DNA of 64,000 nt, from assembly GCA_947311845.1 (NCBI GenBank), contig CAMZMU010000041.1:119808100-119872099 (forward strand), read 5' to 3'. Origin of the DNA: Poa pratensis. Its lineage: Eukaryota > Streptophyta > Magnoliopsida > Poales > Poaceae. Numbering within the stretch: position 1 is the stretch's first letter; every line of letters begins with the position of its first letter. Shown here piece after piece: positions 1-11,788 of the stretch. The position numbers were made by a program, and so were the translations under genes. The notes under the pieces are model-generated. The model searched no databases. It saw only the letters and a list, made by a program, of their open reading frames with translations, and had not been told where the DNA came from.

Positions 1-60
1 CCGGTGTCCAAATGCCGGAAAAGTATGGTGAAAAGAACCGGTTGTGGGCAGCAGTTCCAG

Positions 61-80
61 ATATATATATATATATGTGT
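61..80. repeat. AT/GT microsatellite
   Basis: A short run of AT dinucleotides passes into GTGT. The surrounding 1-590 is AT-rich and shows no coding exon I can support. Confidence 0.8.
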
Positions 81-594
81 ATAAGAAATTTTCTTAGCCA
101 TAGGATGCTCCAACGTTTAGACATAGGTCTAAGTTTTTTGAACACCACTTTTAACCAAAGTTGCACACGTCCTAAGTGCTCATTCAAGTCCTACAACATG
201 TGATGTGCATCGTGATTACTGCATCTATCAGTTTCAAATTGGGTTGCAATTGAAATTTATTGAGTTGTTGCAACTGACAAAAATATACTAAATTGTTAGA
301 TTGCTACGTGATTTGAGTTAGGCATGAGTTACAATATGACTTTTAACTAGAATAGAATTTAATGACATAACCTGACTAGGATAAAAGATCAAGATGAATG
401 GGTTAGGCTGATAGGTTACCTACGGGACGAGGAACATCAGTACTAGTCTATCCTCAACAGAGACGTGCGATTGAACACTTTGTCCTTGACTTGAATGAAG
501 CAAAGGAAAAGAAAAGGGAAGAGTGCAGTCCCCCAGAGGTCGGGGATAGTTTGATTCTTAGGACTTGAAAATCAAATATGAACACCTAACACTG

Positions 595-1526
595 GGTGTG
601 TTTGGTTGGGTGGCTAGCCACCAGGTGGTTAGTGGTAGCCACTTTTTAATTGGTTAGCCCCCGTTTAGTTTGTGTTGTTGGGTGTGTGGGGGTAACCACA
701 TTTTGGGTATATTCCCTCCAAAATATGGTTGAGTCCAACCACCAAAAAAGTGGTGGTTGAGGCCAACCACCCTCCCATATGTTGCTGAACTGAGTTATTT
801 TATGTATAATACTTACTGAAATGAGTTCTTTTATGACCAATACTTGTTGAAATAATCCATCTTATGTCTATATGTTGCCCAATAATAGTACTCTATATTT
901 ATATCAACATCTACGGAAAAAATTGAGATATTGAAACGGGAACAGTACGTAGTACATAGCTTGAAAATTTCGAATTTTTCCAGTCTTTTTTATGTAGCCT
1001 AGAATAATAAGAATTTTGCTATGAAACTTTACGTACTGGTAGATCTAGAGTTTATCTATATGTAGGATTTTTCTCAATTTTTTTGAAATATAAAAATGTG
1101 GATTCAATTTTTTTTTGAAAACCGAGCTACATATAGCTCGTTCTCCAAAACACTGCTCTCACTATGACATGTTCTATTTGGAAATTGTCTGCGTTATTGA
1201 ATCATGGTGATGAAATTTTTGTTTCCTCGTGTCTAAATAGAACGTGATGTCAAAATATATTATATTTTTGAAATTCTTATTATTCATATAATCGATTATG
1301 TAGTCAAATCTCATGTTGTGAGGGTATTCTCCCCATCATATCAAAGAGATTACCATATCACCCCACACCTCAAACCATGGCTACCCATAACCACTTTTTA
1401 TCATTTCAATCAAACACAAAACTTGGCTAACCAACCCACACAACCAAACATGAAAATTGGTTACCACGAACCAGGTGGTTGGGGGTACCCAAACCACTTT
1501 TTCATAGCAACTGAACCAAACACACC
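595..1526. mobile_element. MITE-like non-autonomous DNA transposon
   Basis: The ends are inverted repeats. The left end begins GGTGTGTTTGGTT and the right end reads AACCAAACACACC. Further inside, both ends carry related copies of an ACCAGGTGGTT motif, and a second inner inverted pair lies near 660-710 and 1360-1450. There is no open reading frame of note. The terminal sequence resembles Tourist/Harbinger-like MITEs of grasses, but I could not find a clean TTA/TAA target duplication, so the superfamily is an inference. The roughly 930-bp length is long for a MITE and may reflect one element nested in another. Confidence 0.6.
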
Positions 1527-1927
1527 TTAGTCTACTCAGAATTGGTCATTCCGTTTAAATAGAGTTTCTGACTGTTACTTCAGGAAAAACACCAGCAAAG
1601 AGTTAGCTCAAAACGCGTCAGATGTGAGATTGAGAGGTTCTCGAGAGGAAGATCTCAGCAATGTCTAGAACGTGTGTTGCATTATAAATTCGTGGGTGTA
1701 GTCTTTTCTAGGACCTGTATATTGGATTGAACTGCAATGCACGCCTACGGTACAACCAAAATACCCGCGAGACACGGACACACGCGCGCGTCACCCATAA
1801 GCTGCCCGCCGCCGGCCGGCGCCGCCTCCTGCGTCATGCCATCGATGGAGCAGGTAACCATACGGTACACGTAAAATTACAACCTGAGGATGACCAAACG
1901 CGCACGCGGGACACCGACGAGCGCGCG

Positions 1928-2386
1928 TCATCCCGCTCCCGCTGCTGGCCGGCGCCGCCTCCTCCACGACGCCACGACGGCCACGATCGCGAGCAGCACC
2001 GCCGCGGCAGCGCCGACAAGCGTACGCACCGGCAGCCCGCTTCGCGGCCTCCTCCGACTTATCCTCCTCGGTACGCGCCCTGATCTCCTCCGTCCGCCGC
2101 CGGCTTCTGACACATCATAACCATCCTCGCTCTCGCTGCTGCACGAAGATTCCATCGACTCTTCCGCTGCGCTGCAGCTCTGAGTCTGATCAGCCGCGGG
2201 GTCCTCGACGTGAACCGCCTCCTCTACCGGCAGCGCCGGCCAGTGCTCCGACGACGCCGACTCCGTCTCGACGTCTCCGTGCTCCACGTGTAAGTGGCGA
2301 TGGTGATCCACCGCCGGGTCCTGCTCCTCATCCTCCGGCTCGCCGGACTTGGAGGCTGGCTTCCACGTCCCCCACGGCCATCGCAT
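1928..2386 (-). CDS. Small acidic protein with C-terminal membrane anchor (hypothetical)
   Basis: This open frame of 152 codons starts at an ATG (2386-2384). Residues 1-85 are rich in Glu, Asp, Ser and His. A basic Arg-rich stretch follows at about 100-115, then one hydrophobic segment (Ala/Val/Leu, about 120-141) and a short Arg-rich tail ending in PAAGAG. That layout fits a tail-anchored or type II membrane protein with a cytosolic acidic domain. I do not recognise the family. The GC content is much higher than the flanks, which is usual for grass 5' coding ends. Opposite-strand and other frames in the same interval are also open, as expected for GC-rich DNA, so this frame was chosen for its ATG and the coherent membrane segment. 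It could also be the first exon of a longer gene. Confidence 0.4.
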   Translation of the reverse strand: MRWPWGTWKPASKSGEPEDEEQDPAVDHHRHLHVEHGDVETESASSEHWPALPVEEAVHVEDPAADQTQSCSAAEESMESSCSSESEDGYDVSEAGGGRRRSGRVPRRISRRRPRSGLPVRTLVGAAAAVLLAIVAVVASWRRRRRPAAGAG

Positions 2387-2704
2387 GACGGTGTTTCAAC
2401 TCTCGCTATTTTTCTCTCTCAATGTTGGATTCTCGATCACATGCAGGATGCATTGTTACATATGGTAGGTAGCGAGAGACGCGGGGTGTGTGCGTGCAGG
2501 TTTGCATCAACAAAAGTTGCACGGTTGCCGTTGGCCGCACGTATGCATCAATGCTGTCTGGTACAGTACTATATGTCTAGTTATGTGCAGTGAAAATCCT
2601 ATTCGAGAATACACTGGTGCTATTTTGAGAAGGAATACACCGGTACTATTTTTACCAGCCAGCCTAAGGCCCTTACTTGGGGTTATGCTTATAGAGAAGA
2701 AAGA

Positions 2705-3087
2705 AGGATTTTCGAAACACCGACTCAGTTACACACCCTCTTGGCTGTTCATAGGTACATCAAGATCCGTGTAGTATTTTTTTCTCACAAACAACTTTTG
2801 CTTTTGTTTTTCCCAAATCATATAACGTTTAGATTTGAAAATTTGCAGTTCACTCAACGTTTGAGACAGAATGAGGGGAATATTTAATTTTTTTAAATTG
2901 CACAGAAAATTCTGAATGATTTTCTTGACATTCTAGTTCTAATATTTCAGTTACCTGCAAAGAGATTAAAAAAACTCGAAAAAGTGTGAAGGTGAAGATG
3001 TCAAACTTGCCCTATAGGAAAGGAATTTTTATAAACACCGACTCAGTTACACCCCTCTATCTAGCCTGTTCATAGGTGCATTAATAT
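2705..3087. repeat. Dispersed direct repeat pair
   Basis: Two copies of a roughly 60-bp motif containing CACCGACTCAGTTACAC and TGTTCATAGGT lie about 320 bp apart, at 2705-2766 and 3026-3087. They share about 80% identity by eye. No coding function is seen. Confidence 0.6.
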
Positions 3088-3943
3088 CGGCACAAACTTA
3101 CGGATTTTAGTGGGATAATCTCTGGAGAAGCTTCTGGAAACTGTTATTACCCTTCTTTTGGTCTTACTACATTTGGTCTTATGACATGCGCAATATTTGT
3201 GTTGCCCCTAAATCCATTATGCGAAAAATATAAGTGAAAATAAGTATGGTGACAACTTAGTAGAAAAAAGGAGTTATAAATGACCTAAAAAATTATGAGG
3301 GGTCAAATCATAAATATAAAAATGGTGTTAATTTATAATTCAGTACATGCAAAAATAAAGAAAGTATGTGTAATCCAGTACATGACAATAAAAATGACAC
3401 AACTTAAGCATACTTCAGTCCAACGAATATACAAATTGTGAACACACTCTCAGTACAACAATAGCAGCTTTTGTCAGGCAATTTTAGAACAAAGCACCAC
3501 ATACTTCGGTGCAACAATAGCATCTCTATGAATATATAGTGCCATATTACGTACAATAAAGTCAATTGTTTCCAGAACTTGGTTAGTACTGAAAAAAAAT
3601 GTATGTGCTATGGCGCCAAATTATACATGTATAGGATGTTAAATATATAAATAATAAAACTACAGAAGCATAACATTTTAGTTCGGATGAAAAGATGAGA
3701 GAACTTTAGTTCAGACAAGAACAAGCATTCATTTCACCATAGGTTAGTGAAAATTTGCTTAGGAAACTCATAGAGAAGTTATGGATCTTTGTCTAGGCAA
3801 AAGTTTATATAGAGCTTTTTGACATGTAGACAGAGAACCATATGGAATTTATGTATGCTAGTTTGCAACTCGTTGTAAAGGAAATTTCCCATCGAGTCCG
3901 ATCTCACAATTTTTTCATTGTTTTAGTGACAACTATTACACCA

Positions 3944-4033
3944 GTCTATGTGTATGTTGATGTACACCTCCATATATTAACTATGTCAAACACACATGTC
4001 TATGTGTAGGTTGATGTGCACCTCCATATACTA
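3944..4033. repeat. Imperfect tandem duplication, 35-bp unit
   Basis: A TCTATGTGTA-GTTGATGT-CACCTCCATAT unit occurs at 3944-3978 and again at 3999-4033. The remainder of 2800-5540 is AT-rich and holds only short chance frames. I see no gene there. Confidence 0.6.
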
Positions 4034-5544
4034 TTATAATTTGGAAGTCAAGTAAAGCCGGGCGTCGAAGGCGAACAAGGTGACCAAAAAAATTAAAAAG
4101 AAATAAATCCAGAGGCAGAATCCCTCGCGACCGTAATTTTAACATTCTAACCAATAACCATGCTACAAAAGACTGGAAGAAATGAAAAGTACACAACTTG
4201 TAGGCTAAACCTTGAGAAAAAGGAGACATCGCACTTGTGCAGATGATGACGAGTCCAATTATATGGCGACCTCAGAATTTTTATCCCCAATGTTGAGTTT
4301 TGAGCCAATATCTTCAACGAGAACACAACATAAGTTACATCAATATTTCTGATCAGGGAGATCACCGGAGGAGATAATGGAAGCCAAGGAAGTCTCATAC
4401 CGCCCCCGCTTCTAGTCACTGTCACACAACTTCCGATCCCGCAACAACATGCATAACTTGACACGTCCGCATGACCTGCCGTGCGTAGCACCTGTAGAAA
4501 CATGCATGGCCTAACGCCGTGAGAGACGGGGTGCTATGCACCCGCTGAGATGGACCGAACCCGATCTAAAAGCGGAGGGAGCATCCAATACCGCGGCTAT
4601 AAGAGGGTGTTTCATACTGCCATCGACTTTGAGAACACAGTCTGAGTAACATCACCATCTCAACATATGTTTGCTGCGATGTCAACATGACCATGGTAGC
4701 CACGGTTGTCGACTAAGCAGGGTCACCGCCTTTAGTTCGAAACTCATATGCCGCCATAGGATCGCAGTAGGGCACATTTGATGCCACAACACACCACCCA
4801 TACAACGTGCATGACCCACTACACCCGTTGGGATCAATGGGTGCTTCCGCCGCGAGCAAGACCCGCCATCACATTGGTGGCAGCTAGTGAAGGGGAGGGA
4901 GGAGAGGGCCGGCGGATGTTGGATGAGCCACCTGAGTTGCGCTGGAGCAACATGGATGCGATATGCTTGGACAAGAAGAGATATTAAATATGTCTAAGAC
5001 TAGATTTTATTCTACTTTCCTATTCACCACTATTTGACCTTGGTACGCATGAATGAAACACAATTATAGTATCATGAAAAACAAAAAATCCCGTGTGATT
5101 TTTCGTGGTTGTGATTTCATTTGAAGATATTACCGAGATAATATACTAGTGGAAATCATGTTTTAAAGGCAGAATGTATATTAAACTGAAACTAGAATCT
5201 GATCGATGATGTTGATTAATCTAGAATAGGGGGAGTATATTTTGAGAAAATGGTGGGAAAGTAATATTCCCTCTATCCTCGAATATATGGACATATAGAA
5301 ATATTATAGAGTGGAGTGGATTCAAAAATACATTGGAGTAAGGTGTAAGTCACCATCTCTCTCCTCTTTAATTTTCTCACCTCCAATAAGATAAGTGCAC
5401 GTAGAAAATGAGAATACCATGTGTTAAATGTTATTGGTTTTGATTCCCGTGTGATGAGAGGAGTTTTTTCTACTTTAAAATGCATTGTGAAAATATAGAG
5501 TACACTCCTTTGTGAACAAATTTGAATGCTAAACATCAGGAGTA

Positions 5545-5660
5545 CTCCCTCCGTCCTAGTTTGTAGGGCATAATCTCAAAAACAATTTGTCCCAAAACTT
5601 TCCACCTCCTAGGCACAATTTGTCCCAAAACTTTGCACCTCCTAGGCACAATGTGTAGTA
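5545..5660. repeat. Stowaway-like terminal sequence followed by a 33-bp tandem duplication
   Basis: CTCCCTCCGTCC at about 5547 is the hallmark left terminus of Stowaway MITEs in grasses. No matching right terminus is seen nearby, so the element looks truncated. Just inside are two back-to-back 33-bp units (5583-5615 and 5616-5648) differing at one position, containing CAATTTGTCCCAAAACTTT. A weaker CTCCCTCTATCCTC motif at about 5269 may be another degraded terminus. Confidence 0.5.
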
Positions 5661-5679
5661 AATTAAATTTGGAAGTGTT

Positions 5680-6340
5680 TGCATTTAAAATTTGTTTAAG
5701 TTTGGAAGTTACTGGTAGATTTTAAAAATTGTTCAAATTGGAGAGTTAGTAAGTTTTGGATTCTTTGTACGTTTGTTAAATGATTAGGGTTGAAAGGCTT
5801 TTAAAATTTTGAGTGCGCTCAAAATTGAAATTTAAATTTAGATGCTTCAATTTGTTTTTATTTGAAATTTGGAAATGTCTATATTCAAAAGTTGCTTGAG
5901 CTTGAAAGTTATTGGAGTTGGAAAAAGCTTACGGTTTGAGAACGTTCATATTACGAAAATTGTTCAAATTTGAAAGCTATTAAAAGTTGAATTCTTTTTA
6001 CGTTTGTTAGATGTTTAGATTTGGAGGATTTTAAAATTTTGTAGTGCTGAAAACTGAAATTTGAATTAAAATGGCTCAATATGGTTGTATCTCAAATTTC
6101 GAGGTGTGAACAGTCAAAAATTGTTCTAACTTGAAAAGTTGGTGGTTTTTTAAAATAGCTTGTGGTTGTGATTTTTTTGAATTTGGGAATTGAAATTTGA
6201 ATTAAAATGGTTCAGTATGGTTGTATCTCAAATTTGGAGGTGTCCGCAGTCAAAAATTGTTCAAACTTGAAAAGTTGATGGATTCTTTAAATAGCTTACG
6301 TTTGTGATTTTTTTGAATTTCGAAAATAGTTTAAGTTGGA
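5680..6340. repeat. AT-rich degenerate tandem repeats (about 225-230 bp, then about 131 bp)
   Basis: Landmarks recur: TTGTTCAAATT, ACGTTTGTTA, TTTTAAAATTTTG and GAAATTTGAATTAAAATGG. The first register repeats at about 5737 and 5958, with the linked part at 5840 and 6071 (period 220-231 bp). A shorter duplication of about 131 bp then follows (6056 onward and 6187 onward), which is nearly identical. There is no coding potential. It may be a subterminal region of a transposon or an old local satellite. Confidence 0.6.
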
Positions 6341-6549
6341 CAAATTTGGTTTGAGGAACCCCAATTTGGTTGTATTTGTCCATAAATTTATATAATTTTT
6401 TTGCAATTCAAAATATTTGAACCCCTTTTTTTTTGGTAGAAATAGTTGTTTTTTCTGAGTATTGTGATATATTTTGTTTTTACTTTTTGGAGGGTATTTG
6501 TCGAAATGTTTGCATTTGTTGTTTTTGTTCTAAAAAAATAAAAACTGTC

Positions 6550-7110
6550 AGAATGGGCCCACCGCGACGTGCGCATGACGTCAGCAGAGGTGGGGAGAGC
6601 AGTGGCCGCGGCGGCGACGCGCCCGCGCTAGCTGGAGCGCGAGCGTGCGTGCGGTGGACGCGCGCTGGCCGGATGCGGCGGCGCCGCTCCAGTTAGGTCG
6701 CCGTAGCGCCGCCGCCGGCGACCAGAGGCGGCGCAGGAAGCAGGCCCACATCGCCGTCGATTCCGCCGTGCCTCGTGCGACCCAGGAAGCGAGACTCGCC
6801 GGAGACGGAGAGCAGATGACGGCGAAGCCATGTGCGGGCTCGGATTCGTGGAAGGAGGAGCAGCACGCCGGCGGAACGCATCGGCGCGGGCGGCGACTCC
6901 GCCGTCGCGCGGGAAGAGAGAGAGGGGGAGGGGGATTCTGCGGGTATTTTTGCAAAAAGCGCGTTGTTTTTGTTGGAATCACAGTTAGGTCCCTCGCTGC
7001 GTTAGAATCTGGACTGCGGGGCAAATTGTCACGTTGCGTGTCTGTTTTTGCAAAGTTGGCTGCGTCAAAAACCGTGCGGAGCGACGTGTCGCGATTGGAA
7101 TAAAGTCCGC
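6550..7110. other. GC-rich island, possible 5' end of a gene
   Basis: Base composition changes sharply from AT-rich to GC-rich at about 6550. A TGACGTCA core (CRE/bZIP type) lies at about 6577. Open frames exist on both strands (for example 6581-7024 minus and 6645-7103 plus), but they are Arg/Pro/Ala-rich and show no recognisable domain, so I do not call a gene. It may be the promoter and leader region of the four-exon gene that starts at 7303, or a captured GC-rich gene end. Confidence 0.4.
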
Positions 7111-7302
7111 TGCCACAGTAATACTGTAGCAGCTACAGTGTTTTCCCCTATTATTTTCTTTTCAAAATTATATGCTTTCTTTCTGTCCCAAATTAAATAG
7201 GATGTTGACCTCAAAAATATTTAAATAGGATCACCAAAATCTGGCCTACTGTTTGCAGGCTTGCAGCAGGGCCGCTGTCAATTTCGTCAGGGAAACCTCG
7301 TC

Positions 7303-7868
7303 ATGGATCCGAACCCATTCCAGAATCCAGATACGGAGGTAAAACCCATATCTCTTCGCTGTATATCTTACTATGTGTCTGCGCATCTTGCAACAGTAGT
7401 CATTTATCTATCATGGTTCCTAGGATGATGCTAGGACACCTGGGAGCTCAGAGTTCTTCATGAGGACGCCTCCTGAGAGTCCAGATGACAACACCCCTGT
7501 GGCACATACAGCATTCACCTTTGAACGGCGAGTTCAGTTGAATGCACAAGTATATGTTTTTGGAGATCTAAGGTGAGCTGTTACTGCTACTAGCAAATCC
7601 TAACAACTTTTATCTAAGTTTCTCCAAGCTAATTTTTCGTTTCCTTCTTCTAGCAATGGAAAACCACCTGCAGAGCGTACAATGTTTTTGGCTTTTGGAG
7701 CACCTGGTACGTATGTGCAGTCTACACGTTGGTTCCCTCTGTGTTAAACTTTTCTAGTCCTAATATCTCTGATAACGTACAGCGGATTGTGAGAAACATG
7801 TCTGGCAGGAGGTATGGCGTGCTGCTGTTAATCGGTGGGAGAGCCACAAATCACTAGTGGCCGCCTAG
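7303..7868 (+). CDS. Four-exon gene for a 107-residue protein of unknown function
   Basis: The exons I infer are 7303-7338, 7424-7572, 7654-7706 and 7783-7868. All three introns are bounded by GT and AG: donors GTAAAA, GTGAGC and GTACGT; acceptors CCTAG, TCTAG and ACAG. The exons total 324 bases, exactly 108 codons including the final TAG, with compatible phases throughout. The protein opens MDPNPFQNPDTE, has an acidic/Pro-rich middle (about 13-35), a segment around FERRVQLNAQVYVFGDL (44-60) and a C-terminal Trp-rich helix-like part (about 80-107, containing HVWQEVWRAAVNRW). I do not recognise the family. The exact frame arithmetic across four exons is the main evidence that it is a real, intact gene. 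It could be nuclear or cytosolic, as there is no signal peptide or membrane segment. Confidence 0.55.
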
Positions 7869-10320
7869 CAGTTCTCTCATCGGTACATACCTTGTATTTC
7901 GTCACATTCTTATATGTCTGGCCCTGTTGCTAGATCAACTCGAAAAGCCATTTTTTTTCTTACTTTTACAGTACCTTTCACTACTCACTGTAGCACACTA
8001 GTATGATTTCATATGTACGGCTGAGATGAAAGGACGGAGACTAGGCCCAGCCAGCCCGGTAAGCCGGAAGTATGATGAAAAAAAACTAGACAAGGCCATA
8101 GCAAATGGTTTCAGCGGAAGCAAATCGACTTCACACGCCCAGCCGCCTGCAGACCACCGCCGCATACACCTGACCCACGGCCGCCTCCACCTCGAACTCG
8201 CCTACAGACGACGCCGCCGCGTCCACCTGACTAGCGGCCGCCTCCGCTTCGCACTCGCCCGACCACGTCGCCACCATCTCGGCCTCCAGTTCGCACATCC
8301 GGAACACGCCGCCGACGACGACATCTCGGACGCGGACACCGACTCGTTCGTTCGCCTTGAATCGTCTTCCAGACCGGAAATCCATCCCGTTTGTGCTGCA
8401 TACCGCCGGAGGCCGGCCCAGTCTCGCCTGAGGCACTATGTACGTGTTCCCCTCCATCATCTCTATGCAGTATTGCAGTGTAGTTCAGTTTAGTCAGTCG
8501 CTAGAGTTTGTATAGGTAAAACTATATACTAGAGTTCTGTCAGTAAATCAGTGAGTATATAAATCTAAATGTGTCCTTTACCTATTAGTAGTGATGGCAT
8601 GATCGTACTTCATCTGCCAGACACAGACCTACAGTGAGACGGCTTCAGAGCAGAGTATGAGATACTGGAGGAGAGACAGACAGACAAACACTGTGCACCA
8701 CACTTGAGAAAGTTTCTCCAATAATGTTTCACATTTTCTCCATCTTTTGCATTTTTAACTGAACTGAAGAAACTTCTAGCGACTGACCAAAACCAAGCCA
8801 CCAATTTTTTGGCCATGACCAAACATAGCATATAGTTTTCATGTCGATATGTCTAGTATAATCTCTCTCAGGTTTCACATTTTATTCATTCTTGGGCTGC
8901 ATTCCAGAGGACAGAACTTCGAGGTAGACAATTAGGTGGAGCTGCTGCAATGTTACAAGTGGCTAATGAGATATCCAATAGAAGCAATGGATGGGTGCTG
9001 CGGGTGACGAGGATGTTGTTGAGCTGGTTCCTTTATGCTAGTTTGTGATATGTAATAAGAAAAGGATGAGATTTCTTTTGTGTCTGGTATAAGTTCAGAG
9101 GAAAACTGACTGTAGTGTGAAGTTCTGGTACAACTGGGTCCGTGGAGACTTTATTTGGTTTGTAAAGCTTGTAGCCTGTGTGAGACTTTAGAGAAATCTT
9201 GGGCACGGTAGAAATGGAAAAAAACTGGTTGTATGAACCTCAGCTGCTAGCCTGGATGAGACTTCAGAGAAATTTTTTGTAGTCTAATTTTTGTGTTCAC
9301 TTCCTGTGTACACATGAATACATGATGTGATGCTTTTTCAGGAAATTTCAGTTCTTGGAAGATTGATTCGCAAGCATGCTAAGCCCGTACATTTCCTCGT
9401 TTCTTTGGTATGTGCAAGTCGTGCTATGCGTAATGAAACTCTATAATAGTCTTGTGTCGTTTGTTCTAGCCTGGAGCCGCCGTCAAGGAGTGCTTCGTCT
9501 TAGGAGGCGTTGAGGATCTCTAGCTCGAGCTAGGGTTTCCATTTCGCGAATTGGGAATTCTTTACGTCTGGGAGCCGAACGTAGTCGTTGCGATCCACCG
9601 TTTAGGGCCAAAATGCGAATTTTGTCTCGGGCCAGCACCCATCTAGCGTCTTGGGCGAGGGCCCATCTGCGGGAGGTCACGAATTAGGCACTAGTATGAC
9701 TTGTCCTACTCCAGTTTTTAGCACTAGTATGAATTCATTTGGGCCCTTGGATGGAAAAAATAAAGGGCTGTTATTGATTTGAGGGTACCACAAAACATCT
9801 CTATTTTTTACATCTAACATAGTAACGAAAAGAGATGCATCGGTAATCAAGTTATGAGTAACGAATTAAAATGGAGAACGTTGATCTGGAAACAGAAATT
9901 TTCATGTCAACTTATTGTGATGGGTATAGAATGTTTCTTATTTGACGTTTTGGTCTTTTGGAAGTGAATAAAAACAACAATCAGAACAAAAAATTCAGAC
10001 ATGTCAGGTGAGAAGCTACTAATTGAGATCTGATTCGCTCATCTATCTCTCCATTTTATCTCTTCTTATTTGTCTTGTTCCTGGTATCCCTTTCTCTTTA
10101 ATCCCTCATGCTCTGCTTCTTCCAAGGCTCCATTTTAACTGTGAACGATTAATAGCAGGACCAATAGAGCAAATGTGCCAAAGAAGAAAAAAAGTATGTC
10201 TACTGGTACCTAATAGAGCGTTTTCAAATACTATTACCTAATAGTACCTAGCAGTTATCTGATTGGTACATGCATTATACTTTGTCACATGCCTTATATT
10301 TTTTGTTCCATGACTAAGTT
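7869..10320. other. Intergenic or intronic DNA with no gene recognised
   Basis: This interval contains a GC-rich patch (8026-8490) open on both strands, with Arg/His/Pro-rich translations and no domain. Two related stretches at about 9178-9215 and 9243-9280 share CTAGCC..GTGATGAGACTT-like wording and look like a short duplication. It could be downstream sequence of the four-exon gene or introns of the gene whose exons begin at 10330. I cannot join them. Confidence 0.4.
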
Positions 10321-10329
10321 AGATTGCAG

Positions 10330-11215
10330 GTAGTTGCACATGTGAACAAAGTAGTACTGTTGGAAAGAGCACCATTTCAGAACAAGATGACGGTGGTGTG
10401 AAAGAAACTCAAGGTTTGGATGTTGGAAGTGCCAGTATCCATCCACCGAACAGTGAAATGGTTGAACAAAAGAATGGTGATGAGATTCATCTAGCAGCGA
10501 GTCGCGTCCAGCAAGTGCTATCAGATTATGGCAGCGACTTGAGAAAGAATGCAGTCTGTGGTTGGCAGACATTTCTAGAGTCTCATTTCTCCTCCCCCAA
10601 GAATACTCCTGGAAAGAACATGGCCGATATTCAGGAACCTTGTCAGAGTCTCAACAAATTTGGGCCAAACTCTCCTCGTGATATTCACGAATCCAATAGC
10701 TCCTGGATTGGTAAGTACCTTTTTTTTTAATCTCCTGCTTATATTATTGTCCCTCCCGCCACTAAATAGATAAGATTGCAGGTAGTACAGCTGTGGGTAA
10801 GACCTTCATTTTGGAACATCACAGCAGCAAAACACATGACAGTGGTGATGAGGCGAGTGAAGGTCCTGATTTTGGAAGTGACAGGAACCATCAGGTGGAC
10901 AGTACTATTGAGAAAGCTGATCAAGTGCTATCTAATGATGTCAACCACTTGGAAAAGAATTTGCTAGAGTCGTGTTTCAGATGTGATAAAGATGGACAGC
11001 TGTTAAAATGCTTGTCCTACCACCTTTGGTACAAATCCTGGAAATGCAAAAGCGCATGAAGTTGGAAACAGCAGTCCCATTGCAGATCGCAATATCCAGT
11101 TTGGCACAGAGAATTGTGTAATGAAATCACTCATGACCCACCGTAGAGTAAGATTTCAAGAAAAAGAGACGGTGGTATCACATAGTTATGGAGCATCGGG
11201 GCGCCAGGAGTCTCA
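10330..11215 (+). pseudogene. Two consecutive exons of a host gene with a zinc-finger-like motif, interrupted downstream
   Basis: Exon A (10330-10710, 381 bases, open throughout, phase 1 on both sides) and exon B (10782-11215) are each preceded by the same GATTGCAG acceptor and start with GTAGT. Exon A ends at a consensus donor, GTAAGT. The translations share spaced similarities (ST.VGK; DFGS/DVGS; QVLS....L.KN), so B looks like a diverged copy of A. Exon B then reads SCFRCDKDGQLLKC, a Cys-x2-Cys plus Cys pattern like the first half of a PHD/RING-type finger. After it the frame is lost by about one base, and the remaining sequence to 11215 is open in another frame, followed by a GTAAGT donor. 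An LTR retrotransposon sits 52 bases downstream in the presumed next intron. Upstream and downstream exons are not identified. A link to PHD/Myb-type grass regulators is a guess from the finger. Confidence 0.5.
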
Positions 11216-11267
11216 GTAAGTGTCAAGCACTTTTGCCCTAGCTACGCGCTCTGAATAATTAAGGATG

Positions 11268-11788
11268 TGTCGTCGTATCGGCATCTTGGATAGGAGACGG
11301 GGTCCTGCTAGCCGAGGGTGAACGTAGGGCAAGAAGGTGGACGTCGTCGAGGTCGGGATTGTACACGGCAGTTTACCCAGCTTCAGGCACCACGGCGGTG
11401 GCGGTGCCCTACGTGCTGCTATAACTCACTATAAGGCAATATCGCCGTGAACATGTTACAATGAGTTGGATGATTGATTCGATCGTGCCCTAAAGGCGTC
11501 CCAAGGTCTAGCTTATATAGGCGGTTGGACCTAGGGTTACAAGGTATTTACGTATCCGGCAAGACTACGGAGTCCTATGCTTATCCGGCAAGTATGCCGC
11601 CTTCCTTCTTGGTCTGGATGGCTTCGTGGGCTTCAGTCTTGGGCCTCCTCCTTGCCGGCATCCGCTTTCCTTGGTCGTCAGCTATCTGGGCCGCCCGGCA
11701 GGCAAAGCCTTCATCACCACTACGGGCCACCCTGGACTAGCCGGATTGATCCATGCCGGTGATACCCCTAGTAGGTATATCCCCAACA
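11268..11788 (-). repeat. Element 1 LTR (3' LTR on the element's strand)
   Basis: This LTR is 521 bp. It is bordered on the internal side by TTAGCCCCTGG, which on the minus strand reads CCAGGGGCTAA, a purine-rich tract just before the LTR. A TATATAGGC/GCCTATATAAG box lies at about 11513-11521. Confidence 0.92.

Noticed and set aside
595..1526. Assigning a specific MITE superfamily by target duplication
   Set aside because: The flanks ACT/CTG and TTA do not match, so the duplication could not be confirmed.
3981..4503. Minus-strand frames near 4.0-4.5 kb
   Set aside because: AT-rich, no domain, no splice or start context, and one frame overlaps the 35-bp duplication.
6581..7103. Overlapping Arg/Pro/Ala-rich open frames on both strands
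   Set aside because: High GC removes stop codons in all frames. No domain, no clear start context and no splice support for any one frame.
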